Assembly: GCA_036654455.1 (NCBI GenBank)
Contig: JAVVRZ010000002.1
Location: forward strand, 124,001 to 188,000
Origin: Clostridia bacterium
GTDB taxonomy: Bacteria > Bacillota > Clostridia > Christensenellales > CAG-314
DNA length: 64,000 nt
Direction of reading: 5' to 3'
The position numbers and the translations under genes are program-made. This document shows, piece by piece, positions 33,906 to 43,585 of this stretch. A model generated the notes under the pieces. The model worked only from the letters and a program-made list of their open reading frames with translations. It made no database searches and was not told the origin of the DNA. Position 1 is the stretch's first letter. Each line of letters begins with the position of its first letter.

Positions 33906-34658
33906 TTATTCTATGCCAAACATTCGTTTGAGCAGAGGTCTATTCATATTATCTAAATCAAATAGTATAAATATGTCAATGCAATTAAACACGCTATCTA
34001 TATAAACTTGATTGCTTATCTTTGCGCCTAAGGCGGCGTAAGCCCTGATTAACGGAGGAGTTTCTTGCTTAGCCTTTTGCAAATCTATGTCTTGTCTTGC
34101 AAGCCGAGGCAAGGCAAAAGATGGATATAAGGCGTCGACTAAAAATTGCGGGCTAACCAAATTATTATAATAGAAATTTGATAGCGAATTTTTATACAGT
34201 TCGACATCTTGACTATGGTAGCTTGCCGTGCCAAACAAATAGCGTATGCCGTAGTATTTGCTGTATTCCATAAGCCCAGTCCACAACAATTTAAGCACAA
34301 TACTATTGCGGTAATCGGGGTGCACGACAGCTCTACCTACCTCCATAATATTTTGTTCGTGATATATCTTGCCCAAATTAAATTCCAGCTTGGTAAAGTA
34401 ATCGATATTGTATTTAACGCAATTACAATGAGTAAGAAGTCTATACGTGCCGACGACTTTGCCGGAGTTATCGTCAATTACAATGAGGTGGTCGCAATAC
34501 TTGTCTTGTTCGCAGTTATCGGTTAAAATGTCGGTGCGTGTTGCGTTAAATGAAAGTAATAAGTACTTGTATCGTAGCTCCTGAGCTTGGGTTAGCTCGT
34601 CTATGGTCTGCGCAAGTTTGAGCGTAAACCCTAAATTTTTAACTGTATAATCTTGCAT
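33906..34658 (-). CDS. GNAT-type acyltransferase, OlsB-like
   Basis: Protein of 250 residues resembling ornithine lipid synthase subunit OlsB, which transfers an acyl group from acyl carrier protein to the amino group of ornithine. Similar features are the start LRYKYLLLSF, DHLIVIDDNSGKVVGTYRLL, MEVGRAVVHPDYRNSIVLKLLWTGL (the acyl-carrier binding region, first 20 most conserved), FGTASYHS and, near the end, PPLIRAYAALGAKISNQVYI. No OlsA acyltransferase is nearby. Another amine acceptor, or a different N-acyl amino acid product, is possible. The start follows AAAGAGGT. A following DegV gene suggests a shared link to fatty acids. Confidence 0.7.
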   Translation of the reverse strand: MQDYTVKNLGFTLKLAQTIDELTQAQELRYKYLLLSFNATRTDILTDNCEQDKYCDHLIVIDDNSGKVVGTYRLLTHCNCVKYNIDYFTKLEFNLGKIYHEQNIMEVGRAVVHPDYRNSIVLKLLWTGLMEYSKYYGIRYLFGTASYHSQDVELYKNSLSNFYYNNLVSPQFLVDALYPSFALPRLARQDIDLQKAKQETPPLIRAYAALGAKISNQVYIDSVFNCIDIFILFDLDNMNRPLLKRMFGIE

Positions 34659-34795
34659 TATTACCTCTTTGTTATTTATTTAGCGCCTATCTTCGGTATT
34701 TAATTATAACAGCAAAAAACCTTTAATACAAGTCCCTTGACATAAATATTTATTATTAGGAAAGCAATACTCACACAATTTTCACGGCTTTGAGT

Positions 34796-34824
34796 TTGAC
34801 TACAAAAATATAATGTGTTAAAAT
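34796..34824 (+). promoter_or_regulatory. Promoter of the thiolase/reductase operon
   Basis: TTGACT and TAAAAT are separated by 17 bases, about 30 bases upstream of the thiolase ATG. Confidence 0.6.
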
Positions 34825-34855
34825 GTAGATATAAATAATATTAGGGGGAAATGTA

Positions 34856-36058
34856 ATGAAAATCTTTATTGTAGGCGCAAAAAGAACGGCTGTTGGAAGT
34901 ATGCTCGGCGGTTTAAAAAGTTTACCTGCAAGCGAACTCGGCGCTATTGTAGTTAGACAACTTCTTGCAGATACAAGTATTAGCGCTTCAGTAATTGACG
35001 AAGTAATCGTGGGCAACGTGCTAAGCGCAGGACAAGGACAAGGCGTTGGCAGACAAGTTGCAATCAAGGCGGGAATTCCCGATACCGTACCGGCGTATGC
35101 CGTAAGTATGGTTTGTGGTAGCGGTCTTAAAGCCATAAGTAACGCTTATGCGCAAATTAAAGCAGGGCTTGCTAACTGCATAATTGCAGGTGGCGCAGAA
35201 TCTATGTCACGTGCTCCTATGCTTATTCCTTGTTCGGTTAGAACAGGCACTAAGATGGGAGACTTTAATATAGTAGACCACATGATATTTGACGCTTTAA
35301 CCGATGCTTATTCGGGCGTACACATGGGAATCACCGCCGAAAACATCGCTAAAAAACACAATATTACTCGTAAAATGCAAGATGACTTTGCATATCAATC
35401 GCAACAAAAAGCAATTAAAGCCGTAGACGGCGGAGTATTTGACAAAGAAATAGTTCCTATCACAATTAAAGAGAAAAAGAGCGAATATGTTTTTGCTCGT
35501 GACGAACACCCAAATCGCACTTCAACGCCTGAAAAACTTGCTAATCTTCGTCCCGCATTTGACAAGGCAGGCTCGGTTACTGCCGGCAACGCTTCGGGTA
35601 TTAACGACGGCGCAGCCTTTGTAATGGTAGCAAGCGAACAAGCGGTTAAAGAATATAATCTTACGCCTCTTGTAGAGATAGTCAGCGTTGGTCAAGGCGG
35701 AGTTGACCCACAAGTAATGGGGCTAGGTCCTGTTCCCGCAATTAGACAAGTCTTGAAGAATGCAAATATGACTCTTGATCAAATGGAATTAATCGAACTT
35801 AACGAAGCTTTTGCAGCTCAATCTTTGGGCGTTATCGCCGAACTTGTCGAAGAACACAAGATTGATAGAACCAAACTTATGTCAAGGACAAATATCAACG
35901 GCGGAGCTATCGCTCTTGGTCACCCTGTTGGAGCGTCGGGCAGTCGCATATTGGTAACCCTTATTTACGAACTACTTTCAAGCGATAAACAAGTCGGGCT
36001 TGCCTCGCTATGTATAGGTGGCGGTATGGGCGAAGCTATGATAGTTAAAAAAATCTAA
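34856..36058 (+). CDS. Acetyl-CoA C-acetyltransferase (thiolase)
   Basis: Biosynthetic thiolase of 400 residues that condenses two acetyl-CoA to acetoacetyl-CoA. The nucleophile is the Cys of VSMVCGSGLKAISN (near residue 88). ELNEAFAAQSLGVI, GGAIALGHPVGASG (His) and CIGGGMGEA (second catalytic Cys) complete the site. The strong start has GGGGG eight bases upstream. It is followed 45 bases later by a ketoacyl reductase, giving acetyl-CoA to 3-hydroxybutyryl-CoA. Confidence 0.95.
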   Translation: MKIFIVGAKRTAVGSMLGGLKSLPASELGAIVVRQLLADTSISASVIDEVIVGNVLSAGQGQGVGRQVAIKAGIPDTVPAYAVSMVCGSGLKAISNAYAQIKAGLANCIIAGGAESMSRAPMLIPCSVRTGTKMGDFNIVDHMIFDALTDAYSGVHMGITAENIAKKHNITRKMQDDFAYQSQQKAIKAVDGGVFDKEIVPITIKEKKSEYVFARDEHPNRTSTPEKLANLRPAFDKAGSVTAGNASGINDGAAFVMVASEQAVKEYNLTPLVEIVSVGQGGVDPQVMGLGPVPAIRQVLKNANMTLDQMELIELNEAFAAQSLGVIAELVEEHKIDRTKLMSRTNINGGAIALGHPVGASGSRILVTLIYELLSSDKQVGLASLCIGGGMGEAMIVKKI

Positions 36059-36103
36059 TACAACTAAACTAATTTAAAAAATTATTAATCTATGGAGGTC
36101 TAT

Positions 36104-36823
36104 ATGAAACTAAACGGTAAAGTCGCCATCGTTACGGGAGGCGCAAAAGGTCTTGGTCAAGCTATGGCAGAGTTGTTCGCAGAAGAAGGCGCTAAGGTAA
36201 TAGCTTGCGACGTAATGGACTTAACTTATTCAAACCCTAATGTTGAGGGTTATAAACTTAACGTAGCCGACAGCGCAAACTGCAAAGAGTGCTTTGACTA
36301 TGTAATGGGCAAATACGGCAAAATTGACATTCTTGTAAACAACGCAGGTATCACTCGTGATGGTATGACACGCAAGATGACAGACGAAATGTGGAATCTT
36401 GTAATTAGTGTTAACCTAACCGGCGTATTCAATTTAACAAGACTAATTGGACCGCAAATGGAAGCTAACAATTATGGCAGTATTATCAACATTTCTTCGG
36501 TAGTTGGCGAATACGGTAACATCGGTCAAGCAAATTATGCAGCTACAAAGGCAGGCGTAATTGGTTTAACCAAGACTTGGGCAAAAGAATTTGCACGTAA
36601 GGGCGCAAACGTTCGTGTAAACGCTATCGCTCCCGGCTACACCTTAACCGATATGTTAAAGACTGTTCCGCAAGATTTACTCGATAAATTTGCAAGTTTG
36701 ACAATGTTAGGCAGACTTGGTCAACCTATCGAAATTGCAAAAGCCGCATTGTTCCTAGCTAGCGACGATTCGTCTTACGTAACCGCTCAATTACTAAGCG
36801 TAAACGGCGGTATGCGTCTATAA
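36104..36823 (+). CDS. SDR-family acetoacetyl-CoA / 3-oxoacyl-ACP reductase
   Basis: Short-chain dehydrogenase of 239 residues. The nucleotide site is VTGGAKGLGQAMA, and NNAGITRDGM, the catalytic Ser in NISSVVGEYG and Tyr and Lys in YAATKAGVIG are intact. FabG and PhaB cannot be told apart by motifs; its place after thiolase favours acetoacetyl-CoA reduction. The start is the ATG at 36104, after GGAGGT. A terminator follows. Confidence 0.85.
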   Translation: MKLNGKVAIVTGGAKGLGQAMAELFAEEGAKVIACDVMDLTYSNPNVEGYKLNVADSANCKECFDYVMGKYGKIDILVNNAGITRDGMTRKMTDEMWNLVISVNLTGVFNLTRLIGPQMEANNYGSIINISSVVGEYGNIGQANYAATKAGVIGLTKTWAKEFARKGANVRVNAIAPGYTLTDMLKTVPQDLLDKFASLTMLGRLGQPIEIAKAALFLASDDSSYVTAQLLSVNGGMRL

Positions 36824-36850
36824 TTCTAGCAAATTAACATTTAAACAAAT

Positions 36851-36888
36851 AAAAATAGAGTTAAATTAATTTTTAACTCTATTTTTTT
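36851..36888 (+). terminator. Terminator after the reductase gene
   Basis: Stem AAAATAGAGTTAAA with TTTAACTCTATTTT, followed by further T residues, 28 bases after the stop. Confidence 0.85.
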
Positions 36889-36973
36889 AGTTTTGTTTTA
36901 CATTTTTTATCTTGTTTATATAATTTTTTTTAATAAGTAGGTTAACTGACTTTTTACTACAATTAATATACCC

Positions 36974-38344
36974 TTAAACATATTTAGATAAATTTGATAA
37001 CGTCGCTCTTGCCTTGTCTAATTCTAGACAAGAGTAATTAATTATAAATTCGTGTTCTAGCTTAGGCAAATTATGATAAAAACTGCTAACGGCAACTAAT
37101 CTAATACCGCAGTAACTTGCCTTACTAATTACCTCTTGGTCGCTTAAAGCGGTACTGAGCCTAATTATGAAGTGAAGCCCTGAGTTCTGCTCGGTAATAG
37201 TTACCTTCTGCTTAAAAATATCTTTGATTATATTAATAATACCATCTCGTTTTGCCTTATAAATTTTTCTCATTCGATTTATATGCTGTTCAAAATATCC
37301 TTTATCAATAAATTTAGCTAGCGCAAGCTGTTCAAAGCTTGACACCGAACACGAATAAAAGTTAAATAACGCTTGATACTTTTCTACAAGCTGTTGAGGC
37401 AGAGCCATAAAACTTATTCTAAGCGAGGGCGAAATAGTCTTGGTAAAAGTGTTCATATAGATTACTTTGCCGAAATTGTCTATGCTTTGTAGAGTAGGAA
37501 TAATTTTCCCTACGTGACGAAATTCGCTGTCGTAGTCGTCCTCTATTATATAACGGTTAGATTGTTGGTTTGCCCAGTTAAGCAGTTCGGTTCTTCGCTT
37601 AATAGACATAACTATGCCTGTTGGAAAGTGATGGTTTGGGCTGATATGGGCTATATTTGCCTTGCTTGCGATTAGTTCTTGCAAGTTAATTCCGTCGCCG
37701 TCAAGACTGATGTGTTTGCACGTTATGCCTTCAAGCTCGTAAGATTTGCCTATATTTAAATAGCCGGGTTCTTCTAATGCAAAGACGCTACCCTTAAAAA
37801 ATTTTGAAAGCGTATTGTAAAAATGTTGACTGCCTGCGCCTATAAAAATTTGCTTTTCTTCGACGTTAATACCTCGCATACGATAGAGCAATTTGGCGAT
37901 TGCGTTTCGCAAAGCAAAACAGCCTTCGAGGCAAGGGGCTTCAAGACCCTTGCCTTCGCTTAATGTTTCCCTTATTTGTCTTGACCACACAGAAAAAGGA
38001 AATTTGTCTTGACTAATTGAGTTTGCCGAAAAATCTACGGCAAAGCCAACTTTTTCTTGTTTTTTTGAGCTGACAAAGGGAACTGATGCAATTTTAATAA
38101 ACTCAACTTGCTCGACAAAATAGCCTTTTCTTAACAAACTCTTTATATATCCTTGTTCGAGTAGTTCGGCGTAAGCGTTCTGTACTGTCATAACGCTTAC
38201 TTTTAAACGTTCGCTAAGTTCTCGTTTAGAGGGTAACTTTTGCCCTGCGATTAATTTTCCGCTTGTTATATCGTCTTTAATACATTCGTACAAATACATA
38301 TAAAGCGATTTATCTTTTCTCAGCTCGATGTCGTAAGTTAACAT
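36974..38344 (-). CDS. pdxR: MocR/PdxR-type regulator (GntR helix-turn-helix plus aminotransferase-like domain)
   Basis: Protein of 456 residues. The first 75 residues are a GntR winged helix (LPSKRELSERLKVSVMTVQN, AYAELLEQGYI). The rest is a fold-type I aminotransferase-like domain that binds PLP as an effector, with the lysine in NTFTKTISPSLRISF. Proteins of this kind regulate pyridoxal 5'-phosphate synthesis. It is divergent from pdxS over a gap of 128 bases that contains candidate operator sites. The enzyme activity of the domain is probably absent. Confidence 0.88.
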   Translation of the reverse strand: MLTYDIELRKDKSLYMYLYECIKDDITSGKLIAGQKLPSKRELSERLKVSVMTVQNAYAELLEQGYIKSLLRKGYFVEQVEFIKIASVPFVSSKKQEKVGFAVDFSANSISQDKFPFSVWSRQIRETLSEGKGLEAPCLEGCFALRNAIAKLLYRMRGINVEEKQIFIGAGSQHFYNTLSKFFKGSVFALEEPGYLNIGKSYELEGITCKHISLDGDGINLQELIASKANIAHISPNHHFPTGIVMSIKRRTELLNWANQQSNRYIIEDDYDSEFRHVGKIIPTLQSIDNFGKVIYMNTFTKTISPSLRISFMALPQQLVEKYQALFNFYSCSVSSFEQLALAKFIDKGYFEQHINRMRKIYKAKRDGIINIIKDIFKQKVTITEQNSGLHFIIRLSTALSDQEVISKASYCGIRLVAVSSFYHNLPKLEHEFIINYSCLELDKARATLSNLSKYV

Positions 38345-38383
38345 TTTTTCTCTCCTGATTAATTTAACTAAAATATCTAATCT

Positions 38384-38441
38384 GGTATTATAAAATATAA
38401 TCGAAATGGGTATTTGATTAATACCATTAATGTATTATACT
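38384..38441 (+). promoter_or_regulatory. pdxS promoter with candidate PdxR operator
   Basis: The -35 TTGATT (38414-38419) and -10 TATACT (38436-38441) are 16 bases apart. The -35 sits inside an inverted repeat GGTAT (38409) ... ATACC (38421-38425). A direct copy of GGTAT(TA) lies at 38384, 25 bases upstream. Binding of PdxR over the -35 would fit control by PLP level. Confidence 0.5.
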
Positions 38442-38472
38442 AAAAGAAAAAATATATGTCAAGGAGCAAAAT

Positions 38473-39339
38473 ATGAATCAAAAACAATTATTTAACAAAA
38501 AATTAGCCGAACAGCTTAGAGGCGGAGTTATTATGGACGTAACTACCAAAGAGCAAGCTATTCTAGCCCAAGAAGCAGGCGCAGTAGCGGTAATGGCGCT
38601 TGAAAGAATACCAGCCGACATTAGAGCGGTTGGCGGAGTTTCCCGAATGAGCGACCCGAAGATGATTAGAGAAATACAATCTGCCGTAACTATTCCGGTA
38701 ATGGCGAAATGTCGCATAGGACACTTCGTAGAAGCTCAAATATTACAAGCTATCGGCATTGATTTTATCGACGAAAGCGAAGTTCTTTCGCCAGCCGACG
38801 ACAGCAATCACGTTGACAAGACACAGTTTGAAGCTCCCTTTGTATGCGGTGCGAGAGATTTAGGCGAGGCGTTAAGAAGAATTAGCGAGGGCGCTTCTAT
38901 GATACGCACAAAAGGCGAGGCAGGTACAGGCGACGTTATACAAGCCGTAAGACATTTAAGAAAAATAAATTCGCAAATTAAACAAGTAGTCGTAGCAAGT
39001 CGTGACGAACTGTTTGACCTTGCCAAAGAATTGCTTGCCCCCTATGAACTACTTCTTCAAGTGCATTCAACCGGCAAACTACCCGTAGTTAGTTTTTCAG
39101 CAGGCGGAGTTGCAACTCCGGCAGACGCAGCTCTTATGATGCAATTAGGCGCAGAGGGCGTATTTGTAGGTAGCGGAATATTTAAGTCCGGCAACCCCAG
39201 TTTAAGGGCAAAAGCCATAGTTCAAGCCGTAGCAAATTTCAAGGACGCTAAACTAATCGCCGAATTGTCCTCAAATTTAGGAGAAGCTATGGTGGGAATC
39301 AACGAAAGCGAAATAGCTATTCTTATGGCTGAACGGTAA
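38473..39339 (+). CDS. pdxS: Pyridoxal 5'-phosphate synthase subunit PdxS
   Basis: The PLP-forming synthase subunit, 288 residues. It builds PLP from ribose 5-phosphate, glyceraldehyde 3-phosphate and ammonia. Marker blocks are [72 protein letters not shown] and [19 protein letters not shown] (close match). The N-terminus is exact. The ammonia-supplying glutaminase PdxT is normally the next gene, but is not found here. Confidence 0.97.
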   Translation: MNQKQLFNKKLAEQLRGGVIMDVTTKEQAILAQEAGAVAVMALERIPADIRAVGGVSRMSDPKMIREIQSAVTIPVMAKCRIGHFVEAQILQAIGIDFIDESEVLSPADDSNHVDKTQFEAPFVCGARDLGEALRRISEGASMIRTKGEAGTGDVIQAVRHLRKINSQIKQVVVASRDELFDLAKELLAPYELLLQVHSTGKLPVVSFSAGGVATPADAALMMQLGAEGVFVGSGIFKSGNPSLRAKAIVQAVANFKDAKLIAELSSNLGEAMVGINESEIAILMAER

Positions 39340-39401
39340 AAAATAATATAAAGTTTAACAAAAGCTAGTAATTAAATATAATCGTTTAAATTATAAACAA
39401 G

Positions 39402-39431
39402 TAAGGTCGTAGAAAAATATCTACGACCTTA
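39402..39431. terminator. Terminator between pdxS and the SGNH hydrolase gene
   Basis: Eleven-base arms TAAGGTCGTAG/CTACGACCTTA, loop of eight A/T bases, followed by TAATTTATT. It lies between convergent genes. Confidence 0.8.
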
Positions 39432-39490
39432 TAATTTATTGTTGGCGTAATATAATAATATCTTGCAAATAGCCTTAAACCTTAAAAAAA

Positions 39491-40171
39491 TTATTCTTCG
39501 ATATATGGTCTAAGCACCTGAGTAATAGCGCAATAACCGAGTATAGTAATATGTAGCCCTTCTACGGTGTATTCTTTCTTGCAAATATTCTTTTCGTCGC
39601 AAAGAGTGTCCCACATATTAATGTAGCTCAAACCTTCTTCTTTACACAATTTTTCTAATAGAGCGTTAATCTTTTGTAATTTATTAATTGTTCTTAAACC
39701 GCATACAATATGCGCCCAAAGATTCTTCCTTCTTCTTATTGGATAAGTTGAGATTACATAAACCTTAATGTTTGGGCAAGCAAGTTTAATTTGGTCGACT
39801 ATTTTTTTAATATTCGCTACAATAAACGCAGGCTTCTTGCCTTGCGAAAGGTCGTTTGTGCCAATTTGAAGAAATAGCTTTGAGGGCTGTAAACCTATAA
39901 CATTATCTAGCCTTGCAAGTAGGTTTGCCGTGGTGTTGCCGGCAATACCACGATTGTAAATTGTTGGCACGTCGATAAACTCTTGAAGCGGAAAAAAGTC
40001 GGTCAAGGAGTCGCCGAAGAACACAATTTCCCCCTTTTTAGCAGATTTGTTGATTAAATTATAAGAATTTGCACGATTGACTTCCATACTTTTGATTACG
40101 CACAAATAAACTATAAGCAAGATTAAACAAAAACCAAAAGCGGAAACCAAGACAATATTTAAAACGTTCAT
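39491..40171 (-). CDS. Membrane-anchored SGNH/GDSL hydrolase
   Basis: Protein of 226 residues with one N-terminal hydrophobic helix (about 4-28). Block I is FFGDSLTDFF with nucleophile Ser55; block II has NRGIAGNTT (Gly); block III is IGTNDLS (Asn); block V has EGLHIT, where the usual Asp before the Gly-Leu-His is Glu. The substrate, an ester of a lipid or sugar, is not predictable. It stands alone. Confidence 0.85.
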   Translation of the reverse strand: MNVLNIVLVSAFGFCLILLIVYLCVIKSMEVNRANSYNLINKSAKKGEIVFFGDSLTDFFPLQEFIDVPTIYNRGIAGNTTANLLARLDNVIGLQPSKLFLQIGTNDLSQGKKPAFIVANIKKIVDQIKLACPNIKVYVISTYPIRRRKNLWAHIVCGLRTINKLQKINALLEKLCKEEGLSYINMWDTLCDEKNICKKEYTVEGLHITILGYCAITQVLRPYIEE

Positions 40172-40331
40172 AAGTTACCCCCACTAAAAATTCATTCTTT
40201 TATTATATAGCAAAACCCGACTTTACGCAATAGCAATTAAAATATTAATCAATTTTTTATCTAAGATATTTACTTATCTACGCTATTGTGATAGTGTAAT
40301 AAGTAGTTTTACTAACTTAGGAGAATAAGAA

Positions 40332-41027
40332 ATGAATCACCAAGGTCATAGAGAAAGAGTAAGGGCAAGATTTCTTAGCGAAGGGCTTAAAAACTTTAAA
40401 CCGCACAGCGTTGTCGAAATGATGTTAATGATGCTTATCCCCTACAAAAATGTAACTGAAATTGCCGACGACCTTCTTGAAAAATTTGGCAACCTTACCG
40501 CAATATTCAATGCGCCCGTACCTAACCTTATGCAAATAGACGGCATAAACAGAGTTACCGCAATCAACATCAAATTTATTGGCGAATTCCTCGAATACTA
40601 CTACCTATCTAAAAAAGACGACCTAGCTATACTCTCTACCGCCGACATATACGATTACTCACGCTATATGCTTGATAACAGCAAAAACGAATGTTTGTTT
40701 GTAGTATGCCTTGACAGTTCGTGCAAAATTGTGGGAAAATACGAATATAAGAGCGACAATCAACATCAAGTTATAGTCAATTTTAAGGAATTGATAGAAA
40801 AGATACTTAATGTCGGCGCAGTAAAAGTCTTTGTGGCGCACTCTCACTTGCTTGGAAACTGCGCGCCTAGCCAAAAAGATATTTCTTTTACCCGCAGGCT
40901 ATTTATAGCTTTAAACGCTCTTGACGTAGCCTTAGTCGAACATACAATTTTTGGCATAGACGGTTCGTTTAGTTTTTATGCAAACGGGCTACTAGACGAA
41001 TTTAGACAAATTCTAGCCAAACTATAA
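40332..41027 (+). CDS. radC: RadC family JAB-domain protein
   Basis: Protein of 231 residues. A helix-hairpin-helix-type N-terminal part (about 25-85) is followed by the MPN/JAB metal site, here AHSHLLGNCAPSQKD, equivalent to the HxH-P-S-xx-D motif. The second position reads SHL rather than NHP, a common variation in anaerobes. It was historically called a DNA repair protein, but the biochemical function is unknown. The start follows TTAGGAGAA. Confidence 0.88.
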   Translation: MNHQGHRERVRARFLSEGLKNFKPHSVVEMMLMMLIPYKNVTEIADDLLEKFGNLTAIFNAPVPNLMQIDGINRVTAINIKFIGEFLEYYYLSKKDDLAILSTADIYDYSRYMLDNSKNECLFVVCLDSSCKIVGKYEYKSDNQHQVIVNFKELIEKILNVGAVKVFVAHSHLLGNCAPSQKDISFTRRLFIALNALDVALVEHTIFGIDGSFSFYANGLLDEFRQILAKL

Positions 41028-41109
41028 CGATTACTTTAATATAGCAAAATGTTAAAGCATAAGCGTTAATTACCTTTAACTGAAAAATATTTAATGGAAG
41101 TACGACACA

Positions 41110-43350
41110 TTGAACAAATTACCTCAATACTCTAATTGCGAATTGCTTTGCCCCGCAGGCGATAAACTTGCCTTCTTTTCTGCAATAAATAATGGCGCAG
41201 ACGCAATCTATCTTGGGCTTACGCAATTTTCCGCGCGACAAAAAGCCACAAACTTCGATATTGATAATCTAGATTACTACCTTTGTTATGCTCACAACTT
41301 AGGCGTAAAAATCTATATAACGCTTAACACCTTAATAAAAGACACCGAAGTAAGTCAATATCTTGAACTTGCAAGGCAGGCGTATCAAAAAGGCGTAGAC
41401 GCTTTTATCGTACAAGATATTTTTTTAGCAAAGGAAATTGCTAAACTTTGCCCGAATATAAGCCTACATCTATCTACGCAGGGCGGAACTTGTAACGTCG
41501 AGGGGGCAAAATTAGCAAAGGCTATGGGCTTTAATCGAATAATCGTCGCAAGAGAAACACCTATTGAAGAACTTGCTCTAATGACTAAAATTATCGACAC
41601 CGAAGTATTTACGCAAGGCGCTCTATGTTCTTCAATATCAGGTCAATGCTTATTTAGTAGCGTTGTAGGCGGAAATAGCGGTAACAGAGGTCTATGCAAA
41701 CAACCGTGCCGACAATTATACAGCCTAGATAATAGCCCGCCTAACTATGCGTTAAGCCTTGCGGACTTATCGGTAGGAGAAGATATAGAAAAGTTTGCAA
41801 ATATCGGCGTAAAAAGTTTTAAAATCGAGGGCAGGCTTAGAGGCGTTGACTATGTCGCTTCTAGCGCAAAATACTACTCTTGTATTATGCGTGGACTTGA
41901 CGCTAAACAGGCTTATCTAGATATGCAAAGTTGTTATTGCAGAGGCGAATATACCAAAGGGCTAGCTTTTGGGCAAAATAAAGATTTGTTTGCTCACCTT
42001 TCGCAAGGACATATAGGACGAGAAATAGGGTTGGTTAGTAAAGTCGGCAATTTTTGCGTAATTTCTACAAAAGAAAAATTTAAAACTAACGATTGCTTTA
42101 AACTACTTCGTCAAGGCAAAGAAAGCGGAACAGGCGTCTTTTTGCAACAAACAAACGACTTAATAATTAAATATAACGGCGACATTAAGTTTGGCGATTC
42201 GGTAAGACTGATTAAAACTACCCTTTGCCCAAGCTTAACTAAAAAAATTGACATAACTTGCGTAATCGACTTTGAAATAAACAAACAATCAAAAGTAAGC
42301 CTTTCTTATGGCGACACAATAATTACGGTAGAAGGACAAATTCTTGAACAAGCCCAAAATCAACAACTGACTGAGCTAAGTTTATCAACTTGTTTTTCAA
42401 AAACACAAGACTATCCCTTTAACCCAAAAATTGTAATCGAAAAGTTAGACAACGTGTTTATGCCGACTTCTAAACTTAACGAGCTAAGGCGCCTTGCGTA
42501 TTTAACGCTATTTGAAAAGTTAGGCAACGTTAATAAGGCTGAAAGACTGAAAGAAATAGCGCCTACGCAAAATTTAAATTTGATAGAAATGGGCAAATTA
42601 AACACAATTTTATCTAGTTTAACTGCGGTAATCGACGACGAATTTGAAGGTTACGACAACTACGACATCGCAGTATATTTCCCCAATAATTATAAGGACA
42701 AAGACAAACTTGCTAAATTTATAAATAATACTTGTGGCAAACAAAGATATCTCTACCTTCCTAACTTTCTAACAAGCAAAGACATAGCCGTTATTGAAAA
42801 AATAATCGACAATTTTGAGGGGATATTTGTTCAAGGTTACTATGGAATAGAACTTAGCAAACGCTTAGGCAAACAACTTTTTTGCGGATTTGGCTATAAT
42901 ATCTTTAATACTATTTCGGCAAAATACTTAAAAGAAAGTGCGAAATATATATCGTTATCAAACGAATTAAATCTTGAAGAAAGCCAAAAAATTAAAGACG
43001 CCGTTAGCGACGCTTTTATTCAAAATATCGGTAGCTTAGAAATAATGCAATTTGCCTATTGCCCTCTGGGTAAGGACTGTGTAAATTGCGCTAAAAACGA
43101 ATTTCACACGCTAATTGACAAAGATAAAAGAATAAATATTTTGCGAAGATATGAAATTTCTCAATGCAGATTTACGCTATATAATTGCTCAAATTTACTT
43201 TATAGGCAAAATGGAAATAGAATTGTTAACCTAGTCGGCATTGAAAAAAGTCTAAAAGCTAAGGTAATTTCTTGCCTTGACTCCCCCGCACAGCTGACAA
43301 ACATTATGGGTAGCTACACAAGAGGACACAGTAATAAAGGCGTACAGTAG
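41110..43350 (+). CDS. Peptidase U32 family protein (TrhP/RlhA-like) with DUF3656 region
   Basis: Protein of 746 residues. The N-terminal half is a TIM-barrel U32 domain (CPAGDKLAFFSAINNGADAI, EVFTQGALCSSISGQCLFSS and KQPCRQLY carry the marker Cys residues). The long C-terminal half matches the DUF3656 extension. In E. coli, U32 members are needed for tRNA or rRNA hydroxylation, so a role in RNA modification is more likely than proteolysis. The start is TTG, and its GGAAG ribosome site is ten bases upstream; there is no ATG nearby. Confidence 0.88.
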   Translation: MNKLPQYSNCELLCPAGDKLAFFSAINNGADAIYLGLTQFSARQKATNFDIDNLDYYLCYAHNLGVKIYITLNTLIKDTEVSQYLELARQAYQKGVDAFIVQDIFLAKEIAKLCPNISLHLSTQGGTCNVEGAKLAKAMGFNRIIVARETPIEELALMTKIIDTEVFTQGALCSSISGQCLFSSVVGGNSGNRGLCKQPCRQLYSLDNSPPNYALSLADLSVGEDIEKFANIGVKSFKIEGRLRGVDYVASSAKYYSCIMRGLDAKQAYLDMQSCYCRGEYTKGLAFGQNKDLFAHLSQGHIGREIGLVSKVGNFCVISTKEKFKTNDCFKLLRQGKESGTGVFLQQTNDLIIKYNGDIKFGDSVRLIKTTLCPSLTKKIDITCVIDFEINKQSKVSLSYGDTIITVEGQILEQAQNQQLTELSLSTCFSKTQDYPFNPKIVIEKLDNVFMPTSKLNELRRLAYLTLFEKLGNVNKAERLKEIAPTQNLNLIEMGKLNTILSSLTAVIDDEFEGYDNYDIAVYFPNNYKDKDKLAKFINNTCGKQRYLYLPNFLTSKDIAVIEKIIDNFEGIFVQGYYGIELSKRLGKQLFCGFGYNIFNTISAKYLKESAKYISLSNELNLEESQKIKDAVSDAFIQNIGSLEIMQFAYCPLGKDCVNCAKNEFHTLIDKDKRINILRRYEISQCRFTLYNCSNLLYRQNGNRIVNLVGIEKSLKAKVISCLDSPAQLTNIMGSYTRGHSNKGVQ

Positions 43351-43460
43351 GCAAATGAGAGCCTCTAAAACGCATATTTGTTAGCTAATAAGGAAATATA
43401 TACAAATTTACTGTTTCTTACCTCAACATATCTAATTAAAAAAAGTACTAATAAATATAT

Positions 43461-43499
43461 AAAAAATTACAAAACTTTTTTTGGTTTTGTAATTTTTTT
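43461..43499 (+). terminator. Terminator after the U32 gene
   Basis: AAAATTACAAAAC pairs with GTTTTGTAATTTT and a run of T follows. It may serve both strands. Confidence 0.8.
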
Positions 43500-43585
43500 A
43501 GCAATTTTATATATAAAAATTAACTTGCATAAATAAAAAAATAAGTAAAAGTTCTATTTAAAAATTTGCTAATTAGGCTGTAAAA

